Source of the DNA: a bacterium | GTDB taxonomy: Bacteria; Auribacterota; UBA3054; B51-G9 | Length of the DNA stretch: 13,111 nucleotides | Reading direction: 5' to 3' | Assembly: GCA_029933535.1 (NCBI GenBank) | Contig: JAOZNZ010000035.1 | Coordinates: forward strand, 1 to 13,111 | Part shown: positions 6,621 to 13,111 of the stretch, piece after piece | Layout of the letters: every line of letters begins with the position of its first letter | Position numbering within the stretch: the stretch's first letter is position 1 | Program-made: the position numbers and the translations under genes | The notes under the pieces: model-generated | What the model was told of the DNA's origin: nothing | The model's database searches: none | The model's input: only the letters and a program-made list of their open reading frames with translations

Positions 6621-6794
6621 AATTGCGGATATATGTTGCTTTAAAATGGATGCTATCCAAAAATATGGTATAATAAATATATATGGGGAGATAGATCTTT
6701 AAATCCCCCTTTCCCACTCCCGTGGGAATATCAATGATCCCGGCCCTGAAAGGCGTCGGGACTCGGGATGTTCCACTTTATAAAAAGGGGGAAT
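6586..6794. repeat. MITE-like non-coding repeat with terminal inverted repeats and a structured core
   Basis: The left end (6586-6603, AATCCCCCTTTTATAAAG) is the inverse of the right end (6776-6794), which differs by an extra T and one or two mismatches. A second inward copy of the same motif, TCCCCCTTT (6704-6712), pairs with AAAGGGGGA (6784-6792). Between them lies a structured core: TTCCCAC/GTGGGAA (6711-6728), ATCCCG (6737-6742) with CGGGAT (6764-6769), and nested TCCCG/CGGGA. No open frame or transposase is present. Together with the promoter just downstream it accounts for most of the 282-base gap between genes. Mobility is inferred from structure only. Confidence 0.55.
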
Positions 6795-6806
6795 CGATAA
6801 ATTTGC

Positions 6807-6836
6807 CTTACAGACAATGTTAAACCAAATTAGAAT
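6807..6836 (+). promoter_or_regulatory. Probable promoter for the giant PEP-CTERM protein
   Basis: CTTACA (6807-6812; 4 of 6 to consensus) and TAGAAT (6831-6836; 5 of 6) are separated by 18 bases, the same spacing as the promoter at 1138. The expected start of transcription is at about 6843, the A of the ATG, so the mRNA would be leaderless. No Shine-Dalgarno is present. In AT-rich DNA the match is only suggestive. Confidence 0.5.
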
Positions 6837-6842
6837 GAATTT

Positions 6843-9800
6843 ATGAAAAAAATTGCTTGCTCGATTATAATAACTTTGTTTTTTTCCCTGCCGGCTTTTT
6901 CTGCAGTTAATATCGTGTTCAACCCTTCCGAAGGAAACTGGAACGTTCCGGGTAATTGGCATCTCAATCGCGTTCCTACTTCCAGTGATAATCCAATCAT
7001 TTCTGCCGGAAGAACCGCTATTGTTAATTCCGATGTCAATCAATGTGCTGCGATTTTTTGTGGTCAGTCTGCATCATCTCCCCGCTGGGGAAAAATTCAA
7101 ATGCGGCCGGGAGGGAAACTTTCCGCACCGATATTGATTCTCGGCAGGGGTGATGATAATCACGGCATTTTCTGGCTTTGCGGCGGAGAACTTTCACTTT
7201 CTTCTTACTTAAGCGTCGGAGATAATGAAGAAGGCATCGGAGGCACAGCTTCCGGCACTTTAAACCTTTCCGCCGGTTCTTTAAAAATGCTGGGAACATC
7301 ACAAAGTTATATCGGTAATAAAGGCCATGGCAAAATGATAGTTTCCGGAAGCGGCGCTTTCTACGCAAATGACATCACAGTTGGCGAAAACTCCGGCTCG
7401 GAAGGCTCAGAAATGAAAATTACCGGCGGGTCCGTTTTAGCTAATAATATTAACGTTGGAAGCTCAACTACAGCAGACGGCAAAATGACAATTTCCGGTG
7501 GTGAACTTGTTTGGAATAGCCTTTTACATGTGCGTGATACTTTGATAATTCAAAATGGATCGTCTTCTATTGCCGGTGTGAAATCAGGCGGTTCAAGCCT
7601 TTATCTTGATAACGGTTCTACGTTGGAATTTGAACTCGGAGCAGATGGAATCGCAAGTGTAGAAATGACAAATTCAACAATTCACATTACTTCCGGTGCA
7701 AAGCTTAATATCAGTGGAACGTATTACACAAGAGCTTCCGGCACGGTAAAGAGCTTTCTTCTTATAAAACATAACGGTTACTCCGACCAGACAAGTTTTA
7801 CGGGCGGGAATGTTACTTTCAGCGGGTTTGGCGGACTTGTTCCTTCACTCCGCTATGAAAATAATTGCATTTATCTTGATTTGACAACCGGTTCCGGTGA
7901 TACAGCATGCTCCGCTCAGGGAATTTTTATGAAATATTGGGAACTGCCGATAAACGATGACGCGCCATTAAACCGTGGATATCAAAAGATAGTTCCGCCA
8001 ATATATTCAATCCCTCTTTTTACAAGTATGCTCGTTCGCACTCATCCTACTTTTGGAAAACTCGTCAAGAAAATCGACCTTTCGGAAGTGTTTAAAATAG
8101 AAAACTTTTTTGTTCAATTTGAGGGTTACATTGATATCCCAACAAATGGAAGTTATATTTTCTATCTTAACTCCGATGATGGTTCAAAATTGTGGATTGA
8201 CGATGCGTTGCTTATTGATAATGATGGACAACATGGCGCTACAGAAATTTCCGCTTCTATAACTTTGACAAACGGAATGCATAAAATAGAAATAGGTTAT
8301 TTTCAAAATACGGGTCCGATGACATTATCAGCAAGTTGGTCAGGTCCGGGAATTTCAAAAGAAGAAATTCCCGAAGATGTTCTTTACATTTCCGAAGTAA
8401 AAAACGCGTTTAGTGAGCTTAGAGCATTTCAAAATATTTATCCCGACCAGGAACTTGTTTATAATTATTGCCCGTCTTTTATGTATGATGATGTAGAAGG
8501 ACTTTACAAAATATGGAGCGGGGGTTCAGGTGGAGGAGATTATATTATTTATAAAGAATCTCCTACTCTTGAAGGATTGCTTGATGCAGAAAAGAAATAT
8601 GTACTTGCGCCAAGCCATGACCATTCTAAATTTGACGATGTTCATGCTTGTGACCCAAATGTTTTTAGCGTGAATGACACTTTTTATTTGAGCTATAGCG
8701 GTAATACGGATAACAGCGTTTTACCCGCAACTACTAGAATCGGTATGGCTATTTCTTATGACCGAGGACGCTCATGGGCACGCCTGCATAACGGCGAACA
8801 TATTCTCGCGCCGACAGATACTTCCGAACCGAAAACTTACGGCGTGGGTCAGTCGGCTGTTGTACGTGCTAATGACGGCTATTATTATATGATTTACACT
8901 GATGCCGATAAAGCTCGCGGGGGTACTTATGTTGACGTTATTCGGTGTTCTGATCCGGCTTTTCCGACAAACAAACATGAACGAATTACTGATAATTTAC
9001 CGAATACAGGCGGAGTGAGTGTAGATCTTGCTTACGATAGCGGGAAAGAGGAATTTATTGTTATTGTAAATGTAAGTGACGATCCTGATGTAACAGAAGA
9101 TCCATACACAAAAGTTCGCCTTTCATATTATGATGAAAATTGGACTTATCTCCGAAGCAGAACTATTAAAGTTCATCCGCTTTGGGCTTTTGGAGAAGGC
9201 GTTGCTCTTCTCAGCGACTTAAAAAAAGAGCCTGTTCATTATTCTGATCACGGGAATCCATCGCTGGTTTCCGCTGCCGCTACTTGCGAATACGAAACAA
9301 ATACAATCCTCTGGGCGGAATGGGTTGCCGGCGACACAAAATATATTGTTACCTCTTTATCAGGCCATCGCAGTTTTATTAACCCGCAACTTTTATCGGA
9401 AGGTTTATTCTTTAACAGTGACAGAACTGATGTAATTACAACGGGTTTGCGGCCGCAAATCAAAAATAATTTCACCGTTGATTTCTGGGCTAAACCTTAT
9501 ACCGATACAGATTTATGGAATGAACAAACTAATGGCGCTGTGGGCCCGGTAATCTCAAGCTTTGCTGTTCGGCCAACACATGGCGGAGATGGTTCTTATC
9601 CGGAGAACAGCGCGGGTGTTGGTTTCGCCGTGGGAATGAACGGCATCAGCGTTTACGAACATGGTCCCAATTATGCGCCTCCGCTGCTTACCTGGCCCGG
9701 TGATGTTTTTGACTGGACACATATTACTGTTGTTTATTCTAATCAAACACCTTCACTTTACATTAACGGGCAATTTGTTCATAAAGGATTACAAAGTCCG

Positions 9801-11219
9801 ATGGTTAATTCATATATTACCGTAGATTATTTTGGCGGAGACGTATGGGGTAATTATGGCTACGGCGGAAATTTGTGGAATTATCGCGTTTGGACCCGCT
9901 CTTTGACGGAAACGGAAATTGAATCCCTGCCGGGAACTCTCGCGGAAGAAAATTTCGCGTCAGCTTTTTACGGGAAATGGCTTCAGGATGGTTCCGTAAA
10001 CGAAGGAAGCCCTCTCGGAACAAAAGTCTTCAATGCGATTGTCACAGGCGGAAATGATGACGGAAGTTATCATACTTATTTGTCTGATAACTCCGGCGAA
10101 CGTTTCGCGATTGATCCGGCTGATGGAGAAGTCAGCGTCCTAAAAGGTAATTGGCTCGATTATGAAAACGCATCTTCGCATACTGTTACTGTCTGCGCTG
10201 CTGATAATAATTCCGCTCTTACTGACAGAAAATTTATTGTTAAAGTTGGTAATATCAGCATGACACCGCGTTTCGATGTTGAATTGAACTGCACTTATTT
10301 TGACGGCAGTTCTTTCACAAATACCGGGAAAACTATTATCGGTGTGGACAACAATTTTACTGTTTCTTTTTACGCTAAACCGGAAAAATCAATTACTATT
10401 CCTGAAGAATCTACAAGCGGAACAGCAGGGGTTAATAACGAAATTGGTTACGCTGTTGCACCACAACATGGCGGAGACTGGGGCAATGAAAATGTTGATG
10501 CCGGTGTCGGCGTTTCTGTCGGTACGAATGGCATCGCTGTATATGAACATGGCGCGGCTTATATGCCGGCTCTTCTTGCATGGAAATCAGACACTCCACT
10601 AACCGAATGGACTCATATTTCCGTAGTTTACTCAAACAAAACGCCTTCTCTTTTTGTAAACGGAATTAAAATGAAAACAGGACTGACAAGCTCACGGACA
10701 GTTCATCCTTCCGCCAGCTCTTTTGGCGGAGCACCGGGGCTCGGATATTACAAAGGGGAATTCTGTGAATACAGGGTGCAATCTGCTCTGTCAACTCAAT
10801 CAGGTGTTCGTGCAAACATGGAAACCTGGGACATTGATAATATCGCGAATTACAATAGCGCGTTTTTACCTGAGCTTATTGTTCAACAAAGCGATTCAAA
10901 CGATTCTGCTGTAGGTTATCTGACTCCGTATGTTGATCAATCATCAGATACCTATTCCTTTGATTTGACAGATGATGCTGATGGAAGGTTTAATATAGGA
11001 GTTTCAGACGGAATTATTTCCATAGAAGATATGTTGAAATTCAGTTTCGATTTCGCTTCTGATCATTCAGTTACCGCACGCATATCTTCCGGTGGAAAGA
11101 CATATCAGCAAAACATTTCTATTCATATTGCTGAAGATGTTATACCTGAACCTTGTCTATTTATCATTTATTATTTATCATTAATCATTTATTGGAGAAA
11201 ATTCAAATCAAAGATTTGA
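6843..11219 (+). CDS. Giant secreted PEP-CTERM protein: beta-helix, PA14, GH43/GH32-like propeller, LamG and cadherin-like repeats
   Basis: 1458 residues. A signal peptide (1-20, ending PAFSA) precedes a beta-helical region (about 22-350) with four repeats of the T5SS/PEP-CTERM-associated type, e.g. ITVGENSGSEGSEMKITGGS. A PA14 domain follows (about 358-515, with LNSDDGSKLWIDDALL and DNDGQHG). Residues 525-840 look like a five-bladed GH43/GH32-type propeller, with CDPNVF at 603-608 and an Asp box SYDRGRSW at 638-645. Then come two copies of a LamG plus cadherin-like unit: LamG 851-1030, cadherin-like 1048-1138, LamG 1145-1320, cadherin-like 1345-1432. The C-terminus VIPEP (1433-1437), hydrophobic segment (1438-1451) and basic tail RKFKSK is an exosortase-type sorting signal, so the protein is probably processed and surface-attached. 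PA14 and LamG modules suggest glycan binding; the propeller may be the enzyme, but its specificity cannot be read here. No Shine-Dalgarno precedes the ATG. Confidence 0.88.
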   Translation: MKKIACSIIITLFFSLPAFSAVNIVFNPSEGNWNVPGNWHLNRVPTSSDNPIISAGRTAIVNSDVNQCAAIFCGQSASSPRWGKIQMRPGGKLSAPILILGRGDDNHGIFWLCGGELSLSSYLSVGDNEEGIGGTASGTLNLSAGSLKMLGTSQSYIGNKGHGKMIVSGSGAFYANDITVGENSGSEGSEMKITGGSVLANNINVGSSTTADGKMTISGGELVWNSLLHVRDTLIIQNGSSSIAGVKSGGSSLYLDNGSTLEFELGADGIASVEMTNSTIHITSGAKLNISGTYYTRASGTVKSFLLIKHNGYSDQTSFTGGNVTFSGFGGLVPSLRYENNCIYLDLTTGSGDTACSAQGIFMKYWELPINDDAPLNRGYQKIVPPIYSIPLFTSMLVRTHPTFGKLVKKIDLSEVFKIENFFVQFEGYIDIPTNGSYIFYLNSDDGSKLWIDDALLIDNDGQHGATEISASITLTNGMHKIEIGYFQNTGPMTLSASWSGPGISKEEIPEDVLYISEVKNAFSELRAFQNIYPDQELVYNYCPSFMYDDVEGLYKIWSGGSGGGDYIIYKESPTLEGLLDAEKKYVLAPSHDHSKFDDVHACDPNVFSVNDTFYLSYSGNTDNSVLPATTRIGMAISYDRGRSWARLHNGEHILAPTDTSEPKTYGVGQSAVVRANDGYYYMIYTDADKARGGTYVDVIRCSDPAFPTNKHERITDNLPNTGGVSVDLAYDSGKEEFIVIVNVSDDPDVTEDPYTKVRLSYYDENWTYLRSRTIKVHPLWAFGEGVALLSDLKKEPVHYSDHGNPSLVSAAATCEYETNTILWAEWVAGDTKYIVTSLSGHRSFINPQLLSEGLFFNSDRTDVITTGLRPQIKNNFTVDFWAKPYTDTDLWNEQTNGAVGPVISSFAVRPTHGGDGSYPENSAGVGFAVGMNGISVYEHGPNYAPPLLTWPGDVFDWTHITVVYSNQTPSLYINGQFVHKGLQSPMVNSYITVDYFGGDVWGNYGYGGNLWNYRVWTRSLTETEIESLPGTLAEENFASAFYGKWLQDGSVNEGSPLGTKVFNAIVTGGNDDGSYHTYLSDNSGERFAIDPADGEVSVLKGNWLDYENASSHTVTVCAADNNSALTDRKFIVKVGNISMTPRFDVELNCTYFDGSSFTNTGKTIIGVDNNFTVSFYAKPEKSITIPEESTSGTAGVNNEIGYAVAPQHGGDWGNENVDAGVGVSVGTNGIAVYEHGAAYMPALLAWKSDTPLTEWTHISVVYSNKTPSLFVNGIKMKTGLTSSRTVHPSASSFGGAPGLGYYKGEFCEYRVQSALSTQSGVRANMETWDIDNIANYNSAFLPELIVQQSDSNDSAVGYLTPYVDQSSDTYSFDLTDDADGRFNIGVSDGIISIEDMLKFSFDFASDHSVTARISSGGKTYQQNISIHIAEDVIPEPCLFIIYYLSLIIYWRKFKSKI
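11156..11197 (+). repeat. Period-7 tandem tract encoding the PEP-CTERM membrane segment
   Basis: Six successive 7-base units read TCTATTT, ATCATTT, ATTATTT, ATCATTA, ATCATTT, ATTGGAG; the middle four are near-identical to a consensus ATyATTT. Because 7 is not a multiple of 3, the tract is read in all three phases and gives only hydrophobic and aromatic residues (LFIIYYLSLIIYW), which is the membrane part of the sorting signal. Confidence 0.7.
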
Positions 11220-11260
11220 ATTTATAGCTATAAATTCATTCCTATAAATGGAATGAATTT
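11199..11260 (+). terminator. Chain of three overlapping hairpins: terminator with possible attenuator geometry
   Basis: Four segments can pair in mutually exclusive ways. AAATTCAAATC (11199-11209) pairs with GATTTGAATTT (11213-11223), 11 bp around AAA. GAATTTATAG (11218-11227) forms a perfect palindrome with CTATAAATTC (11228-11237). AAATTCATTCC (11232-11242) pairs with GGAATGAATTT (11250-11260), 11 bp around a 7-base loop, followed by a T/C-rich run. The stop codon of the giant gene lies inside the first hairpin. The third hairpin is a plausible AT-rich terminator ahead of the next gene; a regulatory switch is inference. Confidence 0.55.
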
Positions 11261-11285
11261 TCTCTTCTAAACACAAAATTCTACA

Positions 11286-13111
11286 TTGAAAAACTATTTA
11301 AAACTCATTATTCTTATCCTCGCTTTTTCTCTATCCGCTCACGCTTACAAAGTTTTCCTTCACGTCGGGCATGACTTTACAGCTAAAGAACTATTGAAAA
11401 GCGCTAAATGGAAAGAAACAGCTGCGCGTGCCGATGGTGTTTGGTCATTTGATGCCTGGACACGATCTCTCACAAAAGAATCTGATCAAAATAAAGTTCT
11501 GAAAAATGTAAAAAAAAGAGATTTTTATATGGCAGAATTTCATTGGAGCCCTGCCCATGTAGGTGATGAAAAAAGAAAAGTAAATGAAATTATTGACGCA
11601 GGCGAACGCGCCGGATTCACAAACATCTGGTGTATGGTTTATGACGAATCGCGTTATGGAAGTACACTTTCAGTAGAACAAATCAAACGCTTCAGAAAGA
11701 TTTATCCGGAATACAAACTTATTACAAATTGTCGCGCTTTTCGGCCGAGAATGTTTAGCGAAGAATTAAAATTACTTGATGGTTTGAGTTATGAATTTAA
11801 CCCTGCGACTTACAATGAAACTTCTCAACATTATCCTAATCAAACAACTCTTGAAAATGTTATCCAAACGGTTAAATGGGCTGTTGACAACAATAAAAAT
11901 ATATTCCTGCTTATTCCACCCGGTGATAAAGAGCCCGCAATAAGCAATAATTTTATTACTGTATTTAAAAAACTTCTTTGCGAACTTGATTCTAAATTAG
12001 AAAAAAAATACTTTATGAGTGATAACCTTATTATTGTTCCTGCAACTTACGACTGCAGAAAAAGAAACGTGCATAATACTCCGGAAAAAATAGACGGCGA
12101 GTACGCTAATACAGGCATGGGCGCTACGTTAATAGCACTGGACTTTCGGGATGAACTTAATAGTCGTGACTTGACTTTGCTTCCTATCCCAAAACAAATG
12201 AATTTTTCCTCCGGTGTTTTTAAATTTAAAATTCAAGATCTAAAATCTAAAATCAAAAAATGTCTTTCTTTTAAAATCGACACAAATGCTGTACCGGAAA
12301 AACAAGGCTATCAACTCGAAATTTCACCGAAACAAATTTCTATTATATCCCACGATAATCCCGGCGCTTATTACGCTTCAATGTCATTGAGGCAAATTGT
12401 CCGCCAATGCTCTGAAAAAGAAGAACTCCCTTGTATTTCAATTTACGACTATCCTGATTTCTTGAACAGGGGAGTTATGCTTGACATCAGCCGCGATAAA
12501 GTACCCAAAATGGAAACTCTGAAAAAATTGATTAATACTCTCGCGGAATGGAAAGTTAATCAGTTTCAACTTTATACCGAACACACTTTCGCGTACAAAA
12601 ATCATGAAACCGTTTGGGAATATGCTTCTCCGATGACCGCAGAACAAATACGCGAACTTGATTCTTTCTGCAAAAAAAGATTTGTTAACCTCGTTCCAAA
12701 CCAAAATTCTTTCGGGCATTTTGAACGATGGTTAAAACATCCCGAATATAAAAAGTTGGCAGAAGTTCCTGAACTGCCCCATAGCCTGAATCCTGAAAAT
12801 CCTGACTCTATTAAATTGATTGAAGAACTATATAATGACCTGCTGCCGAACTTTTCAAGTAAACAATTTAATGTCGGTTGCGATGAAACAATGCAACTTG
12901 GAAAAGGCGGCAGCAGTAATATGGTGGAGAAACTTGGAAAAGGCAAAGTTTATTTAAATTTTCTTGAAAAAATAAATAAACTGGTTAATAAACACGGACG
13001 GACTATGATGTTTTGGGGGGATATTGTTTCAAAACATCCTGAACTGATTAGTGAACTGCCGGATAATGTTATCGCTCTTGTCTGGGGTTACCGAATAAAA
13101 GCTCCTTACGC
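11286..13111 (+). CDS. Secreted two-barrel protein: unknown TIM-barrel-like domain fused to GH20, 3' truncated
   Basis: 608 complete codons are visible; the frame runs off the window. The start is TTG at 11286: an in-frame stop lies at 11268-11270, no ATG intervenes, and the TTG opens a good signal peptide (MKNYLKLIILILAF, ending AHA). Residues 21-290 show eight strand-like segments alternating with helices, as in a TIM barrel: VFLHVGHD, GVWSFDAW, FYMAEFHW, IWCMVYDES, LITNCRAF, GLSYEFNPA, IFLLIPPG, LIIVPATYD. Asp56, Glu84, Asp120-Glu121 and Glu170 sit at strand ends. I do not recognise its family. Residues 297-380 are a GH20b domain interrupted by a lysine-rich stretch (312-325). Residues 389-608 are a GH20-like barrel with NRGVMLDISRDKVP, QLYTEHTF, VPNQNSFGH and the likely catalytic pair Asp533-Glu534 in VGCDET. 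Probable extracytoplasmic hexosaminidase; the barrel's C-terminal part lies outside the window. Confidence 0.85.
   Translation, partial: MKNYLKLIILILAFSLSAHAYKVFLHVGHDFTAKELLKSAKWKETAARADGVWSFDAWTRSLTKESDQNKVLKNVKKRDFYMAEFHWSPAHVGDEKRKVNEIIDAGERAGFTNIWCMVYDESRYGSTLSVEQIKRFRKIYPEYKLITNCRAFRPRMFSEELKLLDGLSYEFNPATYNETSQHYPNQTTLENVIQTVKWAVDNNKNIFLLIPPGDKEPAISNNFITVFKKLLCELDSKLEKKYFMSDNLIIVPATYDCRKRNVHNTPEKIDGEYANTGMGATLIALDFRDELNSRDLTLLPIPKQMNFSSGVFKFKIQDLKSKIKKCLSFKIDTNAVPEKQGYQLEISPKQISIISHDNPGAYYASMSLRQIVRQCSEKEELPCISIYDYPDFLNRGVMLDISRDKVPKMETLKKLINTLAEWKVNQFQLYTEHTFAYKNHETVWEYASPMTAEQIRELDSFCKKRFVNLVPNQNSFGHFERWLKHPEYKKLAEVPELPHSLNPENPDSIKLIEELYNDLLPNFSSKQFNVGCDETMQLGKGGSSNMVEKLGKGKVYLNFLEKINKLVNKHGRTMMFWGDIVSKHPELISELPDNVIALVWGYRIKAPY
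12218..12259 (+). repeat. Second period-7 tandem tract, interrupting a GH20b domain
   Basis: Six 7-base units read TTTTAAA, TTTAAAA, TTCAAGA, TCTAAAA, TCTAAAA, TCAAAAA. Two are identical and the others differ by one to three bases. The tract encodes FKFKIQDLKSKIKK (residues 312-325), a lysine-rich stretch between the first GH20b strand and the segment CLSFKI. Confidence 0.65.

Noticed and set aside
6669..6674. TATAAT inside the repeat as a promoter
   Set aside because: No acceptable -35 lies 16-18 bases upstream and the sequence is in an AT-rich stretch of the repeat.
6586..6794. Repeated CCCCC/GGGGG blocks as a CRISPR array
   Set aside because: There are only four blocks in both orientations at irregular distances, with no regular spacers and no cas genes.
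6699..7043. Minus-strand open frame of 114 codons over the repeat and the start of the giant gene
   Set aside because: It runs through the structured repeat and then antisense to a signal peptide and conserved beta-helix region; no coding signature is seen.
10300..10602. Plus-strand open frame of 100 codons in another frame of the giant gene
   Set aside because: It lies entirely within the second LamG domain, and the in-frame protein is clearly the real product.
10709..10727. Inverted repeat TCCGCCA/TGGCGGA in the second LamG domain
   Set aside because: It is coding for conserved small residues, isolated, and of a length expected by chance in a gene this long.

Overview
The window is an AT-rich piece of bacterial chromosome in which every supportable gene lies on the plus strand. 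It looks like a glycan-degradation locus. The best guess for the source is a member of the Planctomycetes-Verrucomicrobia-Lentisphaerae group, most likely Lentisphaerota or a close relative. Three things suggest this: a very large secreted beta-helix/PA14/propeller/LamG/cadherin protein ending in a PEP-CTERM sorting signal, a GH99-like (WbsX-type) protein, and structured repeats inside coding DNA. This is inference from protein style; no rRNA or other taxonomic marker is present.

Layout. Bases 1-1131 are the 3' part of a GH99-like gene. A near-consensus sigma-70 promoter (1138-1167) then reads into a compact run of six genes with gaps of 1-20 bases: three tandem, homologous, small secreted proteins of unknown function (1177-2692), a NagX/HGSNAT-type membrane acetyltransferase (2700-3791), a GH20 beta-hexosaminidase without a signal peptide (3812-5431), and a secreted BNR/Asp-box sialidase-like protein (5433-6560). 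A 282-base gap (6561-6842) holds a MITE-like structured repeat of about 209 bases and a second probable promoter. Next come a 1458-residue PEP-CTERM protein (6843-11219), a 66-base gap with a chain of overlapping inverted repeats, and the 5' part of a secreted two-barrel protein (11286 to the window end). That last protein joins an unrecognised TIM-barrel-like domain to a GH20 module.

Function. Two GH20 modules, a sugar acetyltransferase, an Asp-box propeller, a GH43/GH32-like propeller with carbohydrate-binding-type domains, and the GH99-like protein together suggest stepwise breakdown of an amino-sugar-rich glycan (mucin-, glycosaminoglycan- or chitin-like). No SusC/SusD pair, sulfatase, transporter, regulator or exosortase is visible.

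The most unusual signals are at DNA level. GC-rich palindromic DNA sits in frame inside the GH20 gene. Two separate period-7 tandem tracts lie inside coding sequence, one of them encoding the membrane segment of the PEP-CTERM signal and the other interrupting a GH20b domain. A four-segment, mutually exclusive hairpin array lies between the last two genes. Shine-Dalgarno sequences are almost absent, and two promoters sit so close to their start codons that the transcripts would be leaderless or nearly so.
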